Source: Cryobacterium sp. MP_M3
GTDB lineage: Bacteria > Actinomycetota > Actinomycetes > Actinomycetales > Microbacteriaceae
Direction of reading: 5' to 3'
Length of the DNA stretch: 64,000 bases
NCBI RefSeq assembly: GCF_015752155.1
Contig: NZ_JADOVI010000002.1
Span: forward strand, 62,001 to 126,000
Position numbers and translations under genes: made by a program. Under the pieces are notes generated by a model. The model did not search any database, was not told the DNA's origin, and worked only from the letters and a program-made list of their open reading frames with translations. This document shows positions 8,410-15,535 of the stretch, in pieces (within the stretch, counting starts at the first letter, position 1; every line of letters begins with the position of its first letter).

Positions 8410-8875
8410 TCCCGGCGTCTCTACGGCTAGCCTGCCTCCAGGATTTCTGACGAACGATCTCGCCGAGGGAGTTTGCGCGGGCGTGGGGCCGACCACGTGA
8501 AGATCCCTGCCGCCGAGCGTCGACACGAGCGGCCGAGCCAGTGGAAGTCAGGGTGTCGCTGAACGGGGCGGTCTTCGTAATGGTTTTCGGTGGCGGAATT
8601 CGGTGGAGTTCCGCTTCAACGTTTAGTCCGCGGCAGACAGTCGCGCGCGACTTGACGCAGATGTTCATGCGCCTGATTCTCCCTTGGAGCGCTGGCCGCC
8701 GGGTTCGACGGATGCGGACGAGTTCGGAGGGTACGCCTGTCGAACTCGACCGCAACTGTCCATCGCAACGAGGCTCACCACCGCCCGCAGAGGCTGACAT
8801 GCTGCGCGGGCCAGCCGCGCTGGGGCGCCGTGGGCGTGTGGCTAACCCATGAGACCCATCATTCCGGCGGGGGGA
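8410..8875. other. Gene-free stretch holding ychF-tail copy A
   Basis: About 465 bp between the 11-bp repeats and the DUF4386 gene. Open frames here read as low-complexity Arg/Pro-rich shadows without ribosome binding sites. The only structure I can support is the displaced ychF tail at 8601-8626. The stretch is probably the right end of one inserted unit and the left end of another. Confidence 0.5.
8601..8626 (+). repeat. ychF-tail copy A (att-like)
   Basis: GTGGAGTTCCGCTTCAACGT at 8603-8622, followed by TTAG, encodes VEFRFNV-stop, the exact C-terminus of YchF, but in genome-typical codons and with no gene in front of it. The preceding CG extends the match with copies B and C to 22 bp. A TTTT run lies at 8583-8586. 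Confidence 0.75.
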
Positions 8876-9598
8876 TCAGGAGCCGGCCAGAGGTGCGACT
8901 CCCGCCTCCGGGACGGGGGAAACAGCCGCTGGGCGGAAGCCGCGCGCGATCATCCATACCGCCAAGACCATCTCCTGCACGGCGAGGGGAACGTACAACA
9001 GGGTTTGGGCCGTGGAGTCGGTGCCGATGACCCCGTACATCGCGAGCACATAGGCGGCCACGTAGAACGGGATTGCCGCGAGACCCCATATCGCGATCCA
9101 GCGGGGGACGATGCGCGACCGATAGAGCAGGAGGTAGAACATGACGCCGCCGAGGCAGAATACGAGCGCGGTCACGGCGCCGACATCGGCGTGGTCGAGC
9201 AGAAGGCTGCCCAGACGTACGCCTACCGGTGACGCCGTGCCCGGTCCTGCCGACATCACTTCACCCAGTGGCAGCAGCAGCAGCAAACTGATAGCGGACA
9301 AGACATAGCAGGTGGTCTCGACCGCTCCTCGAATAACCAGGTAGCCGATCGCCAGCACCTCGTCAACGCGGCGCAGCACGGGAAAGAGCACCACGGGGAC
9401 GAACGCGAGCGAGAGCCCCATGACGAGAACGAGCAGGGCACACGTCACGACGGCGCCGGGGTGCTCCGCGCTGGCGGCAAGCCGATCGTCCGCGACGCTG
9501 ACCGGAGCGATAGCCGCGACCTTGCTGAGGACGCCGGCCACGGTGCCGACTATGTACAGGATCCCGGCGGTCGTCGCGGCTGCTGCGTGTTCGCGCAT
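8876..9598 (-). CDS. DUF4386-family membrane protein
   Basis: About 240 residues with six predicted membrane segments, matching the DUF4386 pattern (N-terminal AATTAGILYIVGTVAGVLS, central LFPVLRRVDEVLAIGYLVIRGAVET, then LLLLLPLGE and GLAAIPFYVAAYVLAMYG). The ATG at 9598 is preferred because GAGGA lies just upstream; a GTG 21 nt earlier (9619) is the alternative. Function of the family is unknown. It stands alone as the only gene between ychF-tail copies A and B, so it looks like the cargo of one inserted unit. Confidence 0.82.
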   Translation of the reverse strand: MREHAAAATTAGILYIVGTVAGVLSKVAAIAPVSVADDRLAASAEHPGAVVTCALLVLVMGLSLAFVPVVLFPVLRRVDEVLAIGYLVIRGAVETTCYVLSAISLLLLLPLGEVMSAGPGTASPVGVRLGSLLLDHADVGAVTALVFCLGGVMFYLLLYRSRIVPRWIAIWGLAAIPFYVAAYVLAMYGVIGTDSTAQTLLYVPLAVQEMVLAVWMIARGFRPAAVSPVPEAGVAPLAGS

Positions 9599-9619
9599 AT
9601 TGTCCTCGTTCCCTGACAC

Positions 9620-9817
9620 CGAACCGGTCCTGGTAGCCCAGATTCAATCGTTGTGAGAGACCCCACAAGGACCGAAAGTCCCGGCCGAGCGTGCGTCCTT
9701 TCCGGCCCGGCGGGCCCGGAGGGAAGTCGACCTTGTCAGGCTTGCGTGTCTCACAGGTTCAAATTCTGCCGATCGTCCTCGTTCCTTCGCTCCTGATGCT
9801 TTTTGTGCGGCGCAGCG
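9620..9817. other. Intergenic region upstream of ychF-tail copy B
   Basis: This interval precedes the divergent DUF4386 and lipoprotein genes. It contains a tRNA T-arm-like string (CAGGTTCAAATTCTG, about 9755-9769) with no tRNA around it, and a T run at 9800-9804 before the repeat. I see no gene. Confidence 0.4.
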
Positions 9818-9843
9818 CGGTGGAGTTCCGCTTCAACGTGTAG
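9818..9843 (+). repeat. ychF-tail copy B (att-like)
   Basis: The same 20-mer GTGGAGTTCCGCTTCAACGT at 9820-9839 with the preceding CG, followed by GTAG. It encodes VEFRFNV-stop in genome-typical codons. TTTTT at 9800-9804 is at the same relative place as in copies A and C. Confidence 0.75.
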
Positions 9844-9854
9844 CAGAGCGTCAC

Positions 9855-9879
9855 TAGTGTGGAACCACGTTCTGAGAAC
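9855..9879 (+). promoter_or_regulatory. Promoter with GTTCTNAGAAC operator, first lipoprotein gene
   Basis: A TAGTGT -10-like hexamer (9855-9860) is followed by the palindrome GTTCT-G-AGAAC (9869-9879), which would lie at about +3 to +13 of the transcript. Identical geometry occurs upstream of the paralogous gene at 10749, where the rest of the upstream sequence has diverged more. Confidence 0.5.
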
Positions 9880-9896
9880 GGAATTGGGGGAATCGG

Positions 9897-10550
9897 GTGT
9901 TCGTTCATGTTTCCAAGCGTCGGTGGCTTCCAGGCATCGCCCTGGCGGCAATCGGGATTCTGCTGCTATCAGGGTGTGCAGGTCAGCGGGCGGATGCGCC
10001 GACGGAGAATCCGACCAGTTCCGGCGGCTCGACGGTCAGCACGACTTCACCCGCACCGACACCGACACCGATCGCGATGGACCTCGCAGACCCTGAATCG
10101 TGGCTAATCGGCTTCACCAGCGTGGGGCCGCTGGCGATCGGGGATGAGATCAGTGCGACGAGCCGGTCGATGACCGCGTTCTCCAGCAGTGCGGTTTTCG
10201 AAGGCTGTCCTTCGATTATCTCCTTCGAACGGCCCGGATTTCCCAATCTGGTCATCGCCGACAGCTCCGAGAATGGCCTCGTGGAACTGATCGCCCTTGA
10301 GGGAGGACCGACCTCCTCGGAGTACACCGCCACATCCCCGCGGACGAGCGCGGGAATCGGGATCGGCGCCACCCTCGATGAGCTCAAGTCCGCATACCCC
10401 GCGATCACCTATCAGGACGACCATTTCACGCCCCACTACGCGCTGCCGGACGGCAACGGTAACTGGATCAATTTCGCCGTGTTTGAAGGTCTGGTGAACA
10501 AGATCGTCGTTCGCCCCATGCCAGTCATTCCCCGAGAGATTTGCGGCTAG
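9897..10550 (+). CDS. Hypothetical lipoprotein, paralogue 1 (217 aa)
   Basis: GTG start at 9897 after a GGGGGA ribosome binding site. The N-terminus is a lipoprotein signal (VSKRRWLPGIALAAIGILLLSGC, lipobox LLSGC with the Cys near residue 26), then a Ser/Thr/Pro linker (TSSGGSTVSTTSPAPTPTP) and a globular domain of about 170 residues. Conserved with the next gene are SWLI-F---GPL-IGD, CP-I-F--PGFP, TS-GIGIGATLDELKSAYP and NWINF. It is predicted to be anchored on the outer face of the membrane. I do not recognise a function. With its paralogue it forms the unit between ychF-tail copies B and C. Confidence 0.8.
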   Translation: MFVHVSKRRWLPGIALAAIGILLLSGCAGQRADAPTENPTSSGGSTVSTTSPAPTPTPIAMDLADPESWLIGFTSVGPLAIGDEISATSRSMTAFSSSAVFEGCPSIISFERPGFPNLVIADSSENGLVELIALEGGPTSSEYTATSPRTSAGIGIGATLDELKSAYPAITYQDDHFTPHYALPDGNGNWINFAVFEGLVNKIVVRPMPVIPREICG

Positions 10551-10704
10551 GCCACTCAGAGACGAAGAAATCGGCGGCGCACGTTGGAGTGCATCACAGC
10601 TATCGGTGACTCCAGGACCTTGTAGTGCCTCCTCGGTGAGGCCTCAGGTTCCCTGGTCGGGCGCGGAGGCAGCATATGAGTGGCGCGACCGAGCGCAGTT
10701 CCCC

Positions 10705-10729
10705 TAGAGTCAGTTCAGGTTCTCAGAAC
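10705..10729 (+). promoter_or_regulatory. Promoter with GTTCTNAGAAC operator, second lipoprotein gene
   Basis: TAGAGT (10705-10710) as -10 and GTTCT-C-AGAAC (10719-10729), with the same spacing to the -10 and nearly the same distance to the start codon as in the first lipoprotein gene. Conservation of the palindrome within diverged flanks suggests a protein-binding site. Confidence 0.5.
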
Positions 10730-10748
10730 TGAGTTGGGGGTAACTCGT

Positions 10749-11396
10749 TTGTTCATCCATTTTTCCCGGCGCCGGTATCTGGAAGTCGCCACTGGGACCG
10801 CACTGGCCATACTGCTCCTCTCGGGGTGTGCAGGCCCGCAGTCCAACGTGCCGTTGGAGACTCCTTCGACCTCTGACCTTCCAACCGGAAACACGATGGC
10901 GCCAACCTCGACATCGCCAGCAGTGAATCTCGAGGATCCGCGTTCGTGGCTCATCGATTTCGCGGGCATTGGCCCGTTAGTGCTGGGAGATCGAGTCAGT
11001 AAGCGGGAGGAATCGATGACTTCCTTCACCACCACCCGGCAGGATGCGTGCCCCTGGGTGACGGCATTCGATAAGTCCGGGTTTCCCAGCATCTGGATCC
11101 CCGACCTGTCCGATTCGGGAATTGTCGAGCAAATCGTTCTGCAGAAGTGGGGCGCGCCTCAGGATGTCGCAGCCAATTCTCCGCATACGAGCACCGGAAT
11201 CGGCATCGGCGCAACACTCGACCGACTTCGGGCGGCCTACCCCGCGCTCGCCCAAAAAGAGGGCAAGTACGCCCCGTTCTACTCAGTGACCAACGACAAC
11301 GGGAAGTGGATCAACTTCACTGTCAACGATGGAGGGCTCGTTGACGCGATTGTTGTGCGTGCCAGTCCAAACGTGGACAGCGAATACTGCGGCTGA
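10749..11396 (+). CDS. Hypothetical lipoprotein, paralogue 2 (215 aa)
   Basis: The TTG start at 10749 is chosen by alignment with paralogue 1 (LFIHFSRRRYLEV versus VFVHVSKRRWLPG) and by the GGGGG upstream; an earlier in-frame ATG at 10680 would add a non-conserved 23 residues covering the promoter. Lipobox LLSGC, Ser/Thr linker, then the same domain: PRSWLIDFAGIGPLVLGD, HTSTGIGIGATLDRLRAAYP, KWINFTVNDGG and a C-terminal Cys-Gly as in paralogue 1. Roughly half of the residues are shared, so this is an old tandem duplication that includes the promoter. Function unknown; predicted surface lipoprotein. Confidence 0.8.
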   Translation: MFIHFSRRRYLEVATGTALAILLLSGCAGPQSNVPLETPSTSDLPTGNTMAPTSTSPAVNLEDPRSWLIDFAGIGPLVLGDRVSKREESMTSFTTTRQDACPWVTAFDKSGFPSIWIPDLSDSGIVEQIVLQKWGAPQDVAANSPHTSTGIGIGATLDRLRAAYPALAQKEGKYAPFYSVTNDNGKWINFTVNDGGLVDAIVVRASPNVDSEYCG

Positions 11397-11661
11397 CTGC
11401 AACATCGGTGCAAAGCCGTGGTCGTTCATTCAGGCTTCCTCAGGCCGATGGCAAGCCAATCGCAGGAGTGAACCGTGGCGAGACTGAACGACCCATGCGT
11501 ATATGACGCCTTTTCGCATGCTGCCCCGGTGGAGTTCCGCTTCAACGTCCGGGGGAACTGTGGCCGTTGCGGACAAGTGTTGCTGGTGTGCCGGACGCAG
11601 TTGTCCGTACCGGCAACAGTTGGATTGATCTGCGGGCTGAGACGACGTGGCGCCGGCGCAG
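11397..11661. other. Intergenic region with ychF-tail copy C
   Basis: It holds the third ychF-tail copy and, just right of it, imperfect inverted GTTGC/GGACAA arms (about 11565-11625). The frame running through it has no credible start or homology. I see no gene. Confidence 0.45.
11527..11548 (+). repeat. ychF-tail copy C (att-like), proposed right end of the block
   Basis: The 22-bp block of copies A and B, including GTGGAGTTCCGCTTCAACGT, is repeated exactly at 11527-11548 after a TTTT run at 11511-11514. Unlike A and B, the following bases (ccggg) give no stop codon, so this copy could not end ychF as it stands. Confidence 0.7.
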
Positions 11662-11934
11662 CTAGGCCGCGGCGAACCGTTTCGCCGAGCGGGCCTTCGC
11701 CTTCTCGGCCTCGACCTCCCGGTTCTTCGGGGGAGCTGAGCTCACCAGGTCCTCGAGCAGATGCCTCGAGATGTGGGCGATCTCCTCGACGGCGCGGTTG
11801 AACGCCTCGGTGTTGGCGTGCGACGGCTTCGTGGATCCGCTGATCTTGCGCACGAACTGCAGGGCAGCCGCGTGGACCTCGTCGTCGGTGGCGGCGGGCT
11901 CGAAATTATGCAGAGTGTGGATGTTCCGGCACAT
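11662..11934 (-). CDS. DUF2277 family protein
   Basis: A 90-residue protein starting MCRNIHTLHNFEPAATDDEV at 11934; the longer upstream frame is not conserved. The family pattern MCRNI--L-NFEPPAT, LQ-VRKISG-TKPS-AN and the C-terminal PPKNREVEAEKAKAR all match DUF2277, a small soluble protein widespread in actinobacteria and of unknown function. The Cys at position 2 is family-typical. It is the first gene to the right of the ychF-tail block and may be the ancestral neighbour of ychF. Confidence 0.88.
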   Translation of the reverse strand: MCRNIHTLHNFEPAATDDEVHAAALQFVRKISGSTKPSHANTEAFNRAVEEIAHISRHLLEDLVSSAPPKNREVEAEKAKARSAKRFAAA

Positions 11935-12157
11935 GCACCCAGAATAGCCAGGCATCCGGGCGTCGTCACCCTGCATTTCCGCTTCGCCGTGCCGTCAGAA
12001 TCACCCCCTCGCCAGAGCCAGGGGACGGCCCGCAAACCCGCGGGGTGGGCGTGGCCAATTCAGGAGATCCGCAGCCGGCGGATGCGATCCGACCGTACTT
12101 CCGCGGGTCTCCCGACCAGGGCCCGACAGTTTTCCTGAATTCGGCACCTCGGGACCG

Positions 12158-13177
12158 TCAGTGGGCGACGCGCAGGACGACGTTGCCCTTTTTGTGGCCC
12201 GCGTCGACGTAGCGATGGGCGTCGACGATGTCGGCCAGGTCGAAGGTGCGGTCGATGACCGCCTGGAACCGACCCGATTCGGCCAGTCGGACGAGGTGCG
12301 CGAGCGCCTCGGCCGTACTCGGCGCGTTGCCCGAGGTGACCAACTTCCCGCTCCTCCTGGTGTGCCAGGGGGCCAGAAGCATTCCCTTGAGGTCGGAGAT
12401 GACGAGCAGCAGTGCGCCGCCGGGGTTGAGGCGCTCTCCAGCCCGTTCGAAGGGCGCGTTGCCGACGCAGTCCATGATCACGTCGTACGCACGCCCCTCG
12501 GCGAGGAAGTCCTCGGCGGTGTAGCCGATCACCCGGTCCGCGCCGAGCGCGGTGACCCATTCCCGGTTGGCGCCACTGCACACGGCCGTGACGTGCGCCC
12601 CCATCTCCTTGGCGAGTTGCACGGCCGCGGTCCCCACGGCACCGGAGGCGCCGTTCACGAGGATGCCGGCACCCGGTGCGATCGTGGCCCGGCCCAGGAA
12701 GACGTGGGCGGTGATACCCCCGAACACGAGGGTCACGGCCTCCTCAAAGGTCATGTTCCGTGGCTTCGCCGTGATCGCCCCGTCCTGCGGAACGCACACG
12801 TACTCGGCGTGACCGCCGAACCTGCTGCCGAGCATGGCGATCACCTCGTCGCCGGGGGCGAATTTCGTGACGGCGCCGCCGACGGCTTCGACAACGCCGG
12901 CGACGTCCATGCCCAGGACGCGTTTGCGAGGGCGGAACACGCCGAGCGCCAGCGCGGATAGCAGGCCCAGCCCGGCGGGGATGGTGCGCCCCCGAGCCCG
13001 GTGGTCGGCAGCGCTCACCGTGCTCGCTCGAACTCTGACGAGCACCTCGCCGTGGCCCGGCGAGGGCTTGGGCAGTTGCTCGATGTGCACCACCTCCGGG
13101 GACCCGAACCGGCGGTAGACGGCGGCGCTCATCCGGACATCCTGGGCGGGAATGCGAGTTACTCGTTGCGGATTCAT
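12158..13177 (-). CDS. Zinc-independent alcohol dehydrogenase / quinone oxidoreductase-like (MDR superfamily)
   Basis: About 339 residues of the medium-chain dehydrogenase/reductase fold: N-terminal GroES-like domain (VLVRVRASTVSAADHRARGR, GMDVAGVVEAVGGAVTKFAPGDEV) and an NAD(P)-binding Rossmann domain (VNGASGAVGTAAVQLAKEMGAHVTAVCS). The structural-zinc Cys cluster is absent, so it is of the quinone oxidoreductase type using NADPH. The start at 13177 overlaps the preceding stop as ATGA, implying translational coupling; ATG 13132 (MSAAVYRRFG) is an alternative closer to most homologues. It is the last gene of an operon of membrane proteins. The natural substrate is unknown. Confidence 0.85.
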   Translation of the reverse strand: MNPQRVTRIPAQDVRMSAAVYRRFGSPEVVHIEQLPKPSPGHGEVLVRVRASTVSAADHRARGRTIPAGLGLLSALALGVFRPRKRVLGMDVAGVVEAVGGAVTKFAPGDEVIAMLGSRFGGHAEYVCVPQDGAITAKPRNMTFEEAVTLVFGGITAHVFLGRATIAPGAGILVNGASGAVGTAAVQLAKEMGAHVTAVCSGANREWVTALGADRVIGYTAEDFLAEGRAYDVIMDCVGNAPFERAGERLNPGGALLLVISDLKGMLLAPWHTRRSGKLVTSGNAPSTAEALAHLVRLAESGRFQAVIDRTFDLADIVDAHRYVDAGHKKGNVVLRVAH

Positions 13178-13935
13178 GACGACTCTCTGAGTTGAGGTGT
13201 GGGTGCGTGTGACGCGGATGCACTCGATCTTCCGGGCCGGCTCGGGTGGCCGGGCCGACCTCGGGCCCGTCGTGCGTGTCGACGGATGACGTACTCGGCT
13301 ATCGCGAGATTGATCACCCAGGCCGCCCCCATCGCCACGGCTCGGGGGAGCTCGGCGGTCGGGCCGAAAAAGATCGATTCGGGGATCAGTAGCAGCGCCT
13401 GGGTGCCCGCGCCCACGCCGATCGCGTAGGCCCGGGTCATCCACGCGCCGTGCCGGAGGAAATCTCGGCGCAGGATTCCGCGGATCCCGAGGCCGACACT
13501 CGCCGCCATCGCGGACCCGAAGACCAGCCGGAGGACCGAGAGGAGCACACCGTCGCCGGGCGGGTGCGGGTAGAAGATCACCATCCACATGCCGGACAGG
13601 GCGGCGAGCAGGCCGGCGGGGATGAGTATCCTGCCGACGATGCGATGCCAGCCGCCTGTGCGGCGACGGAGCGCGGGAACGAATTGGAACGCGCCCAGCA
13701 GGCTGAACACGGTCACGCTCACAATGTGCGTCACCACGGGCACCGGCGAGTCGAGGAACCGGGCATTCTGCGGTGTGGTGACGGCCCCGCCGGTCAACTC
13801 GCCGAGCCGCGCCGCGCCGGCCAGGATCGGGATGAGGCTGAGGAGGATCAACCCGGTCGCCGCGAGCCATCCTGCTCGAGGGCCCTTCCTGCGGCTGCCG
13901 CGGGGGATCGCAGCGGTTACGACGACTTTCGTCAT
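13174..13935 (-). CDS. DUF2306-like multi-pass membrane protein
   Basis: About 253 residues, ATG 13935 preceded by GAGGAG. Seven hydrophobic stretches can be seen, starting GWLAATGLILLSLIPILAGAARL, with HIVSVTVFSLLGAFQFVPALRRR followed by GWHRIVGRILIPAGLLAALSGMWM and later RHGAWMTRAYAIGVGAGTQ. Conserved His and Trp residues in GGWHRIVGR and RHGAWMTRAYA are the family signature. Function unknown. It overlaps its neighbours on both sides by ATGA (13932-13935 and 13174-13177), so the operon is tightly coupled. Confidence 0.8.
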   Translation of the reverse strand: MTKVVVTAAIPRGSRRKGPRAGWLAATGLILLSLIPILAGAARLGELTGGAVTTPQNARFLDSPVPVVTHIVSVTVFSLLGAFQFVPALRRRTGGWHRIVGRILIPAGLLAALSGMWMVIFYPHPPGDGVLLSVLRLVFGSAMAASVGLGIRGILRRDFLRHGAWMTRAYAIGVGAGTQALLLIPESIFFGPTAELPRAVAMGAAWVINLAIAEYVIRRHARRARGRPGHPSRPGRSSASASHAPTPQLRESS

Positions 13936-14183
13936 GATTGTCCGCTCCTCAGCACGTTGACCGATACCAATGTGACGCCCAGGTTGCTGACCCGCCGCAA
14001 CAGCCCGTGCAGTGCGGCTTGATCGAGGACCGGTCCCGTGAGGGCGGTGGTTCCGTCGCTCTCGTTGGTCAGTGTGAAGCCCTCGAACCAGTCGCTCCAG
14101 CATTCATCGAGCTGGCCCTGGAGGCGGATCTCATACCGGTCGAGCTGATCGTGCCCGGCCGGCATCGTGTGCTCCTCATTCAT
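13932..14183 (-). CDS. Small conserved hypothetical protein (83 aa)
   Basis: ATG 14183 follows AAGGAAG at good spacing. The body RYEIRLQGQLDECWSDWFEGFTLTNESDGTTALTG followed by VLDQAALHGLLRRVSNLG is a pattern I recognise as a common small uncharacterised protein that often accompanies membrane proteins in actinobacteria and others. It is predicted soluble with an alpha-beta fold. The stop overlaps the next start (ATGA). It is the second gene of the 14917-12158 operon, 41 nt downstream of the first. Confidence 0.8.
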   Translation of the reverse strand: MNEEHTMPAGHDQLDRYEIRLQGQLDECWSDWFEGFTLTNESDGTTALTGPVLDQAALHGLLRRVSNLGVTLVSVNVLRSGQS

Positions 14184-14224
14184 TGCGCACTTCCTTTCGA
14201 TTCGCAAGGGCCCCGGGGCGGGGT

Positions 14225-14917
14225 TCAGGCCGCGGTCGTGCGGTCGAGGCGGGAGCCGCTGTCGCCGGACAGGGTCTGGCCCGCGGATTTGCGCTGGTCC
14301 GACCACAGGGAGTAGCCGAGCCAGATCAGGGCCAGGCCCATGGGGATGGCGGCCATCCGTTCGAGGGTGTGCGGGAGGAGCGCGCCGGCAACGGGCGTCA
14401 CGGCGGCGGCGACGATGAGCAGGATGCCGGCCCCGCGGGAGAGCACCCGGGCGCGGATGATGCTGATGCCGAACACCAGCGCGCCGATGACGTAGAGCGC
14501 GCCTCCGACACCGGGCAGCGCGGCGAGTGGGCCGAGGTCGGTCACGGCCGGGTACCGGCCGAAGAGCCCGACGAAGTCTTCGGCGAACTGCGGTGCGTCG
14601 GCCACGACCAACGGCGCGATGAACGCCTCAGCGAACACGAAAGCCGACTGGAGGATGAAGAAGAGCCCGAACATCGCATACCCGATCAGGCCGAGCAGCC
14701 CGAATTGCCGAACCTGGCGAAGGTAGATGCCGGTCAGGCCCACCATCCCGAGCACGGCCATGCAAAAGCTGAGGCTGTGCACCGTCACCCAGGCCTGCGT
14801 GGTGAGGGAGGAGACCTCGTCGGCCGGGTGGATGAACTGGATGACGATGTAGATCAGTCCTGACAGTGCGGCGGCGATGCCGGCCGCACGGGTGAGGGGG
14901 GACGAGGTGATGCTCAT
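14225..14917 (-). CDS. Hypothetical six-TM membrane protein (230 aa)
   Basis: ATG 14917 has GGAGA upstream. Predicted membrane segments: AAGIAAALSGLIYIVIQFI, a segment around VHSLSFCMAVLGMVGLTGIYL, LLGLIGYAMFGLFFILQSAFV, a central one around LPGVGGALYVIGALVFGIS, ILLIVAAAVTPVAGALL and MGLALIWLGYSLW. Its layout resembles DUF4386-type proteins but I cannot assign a family. It is the first gene of the operon ending with the oxidoreductase. Its promoter region (14994-15059) is 88% identical to that of the DUF805 gene, so both are probably controlled together. Confidence 0.78.
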   Translation of the reverse strand: MSITSSPLTRAAGIAAALSGLIYIVIQFIHPADEVSSLTTQAWVTVHSLSFCMAVLGMVGLTGIYLRQVRQFGLLGLIGYAMFGLFFILQSAFVFAEAFIAPLVVADAPQFAEDFVGLFGRYPAVTDLGPLAALPGVGGALYVIGALVFGISIIRARVLSRGAGILLIVAAAVTPVAGALLPHTLERMAAIPMGLALIWLGYSLWSDQRKSAGQTLSGDSGSRLDRTTAA

Positions 14918-14993
14918 GGTGATTCTCCGATGCTCTGAAATGGATGCTCTGGAATTGAATGTTCCGAAATGCCTGGCCGGATGCCTGACGACA

Positions 14994-15059
14994 ACCTGAA
15001 TCTACGGAGGCACGTGGTGACCGGGCATCACCCGGTGTGGTGATCTGTGCGGTGATTGT
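14994..15059 (-). promoter_or_regulatory. Shared promoter/operator block, copy 1
   Basis: A 66-bp block matching 15536-15601 at 58 of 66 positions with no gaps, and lying exactly 77 nt upstream of its gene's ATG, as the other copy does. On the minus strand it carries several TCACC words, an inverted GGTGA-N7-TCACC, and a TAGATT -10 hexamer at its downstream end. The 77-nt leaders are unrelated, so selection seems to act on the block. Confidence 0.65.
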
Positions 15060-15084
15060 CTGTGGTGATTGTGGAGCCCTCGAA

Positions 15085-15459
15085 TCAGGCCCGTGCGGGT
15101 TCCGGAGCGTTCGCGTCGAGGACCCGGGGCGCCGTGCTCGGTCGGGACGGCTGGGCGAGCAACACCGCGAGGACGATGAGCCCGGCCCCCGGGAGCGCGA
15201 GCCAGAAGATGTTCCCCCAGCGGTACCCGGCATCGCGAAGGCGTCGGATCTGGACTGCCAGGGTGGGCAGGAGGACGACGAGGTTCCATGCCCCGCTGAG
15301 CGCGGTCGCGGGGTTCTCCGTCAGATTCGAGAGGGCGCCGAGTACGGCGGTGACCAGTGTGGTGAAGAGAATCCACCACCAGAACTCGGCTCGGCCGGCC
15401 GTGCCGGTGAATTCCGCGTACTTGCGGACGACGATCTGGATTGCTGCGGGGAATGACAT
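15085..15459 (-). CDS. DUF805 family membrane protein
   Basis: A 124-residue DUF805 protein. The signature is visible: KYAEFTGTAGRAEFWWWILF near the N-terminus, then three to four membrane segments (TTLVTAVLGALS, WNLVVLLPTLAVQIRRLRDAGYRWGNIFW, LPGAGLIVLAVLLA). The conserved RRLRD-G--W cytoplasmic motif is intact. Function of the family is unknown; it is a small inner-membrane protein. It is transcribed separately from the 14917-12158 operon but from a nearly identical promoter block. Confidence 0.9.
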   Translation of the reverse strand: MSFPAAIQIVVRKYAEFTGTAGRAEFWWWILFTTLVTAVLGALSNLTENPATALSGAWNLVVLLPTLAVQIRRLRDAGYRWGNIFWLALPGAGLIVLAVLLAQPSRPSTAPRVLDANAPEPARA

Positions 15460-15535
15460 AGGGGTCCTTTCGGGGGTATGGCGTGGAGATGGTGGGACTC
15501 AGCCCAAGCGAGGTCCTCAGCGCGGACTCCACGAG

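Noticed and set aside
8541..8852. 103-codon open frame across ychF-tail copy A
   Set aside because: No ribosome binding site, Arg/Pro/Ser-rich shadow composition, and it runs through the repeat in a frame different from the ychF frame.
9753..9772. tRNA-like T-arm (CAGGTTCAAATTCTG)
   Set aside because: The loop string fits a T-loop, but no anticodon arm, D-arm or acceptor stem can be built around it. It is not a tRNA, and as a possible att fragment of a tRNA it is too short to claim.
4910..9908. Identical GTGTTCGTTCAT at the start codons of the SARP-like gene (4910) and the first lipoprotein gene (9897)
   Set aside because: A 12-nt match without similarity on either side can arise by chance in a window this size. 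There is no further sign of shared ancestry.
11475..11801. 108-codon open frame containing PVEFRFNV
   Set aside because: It contains the ychF-tail peptide only because it crosses copy C. The rest is low-complexity and overlaps DUF2277 on the other strand, so it is not reported as a gene.
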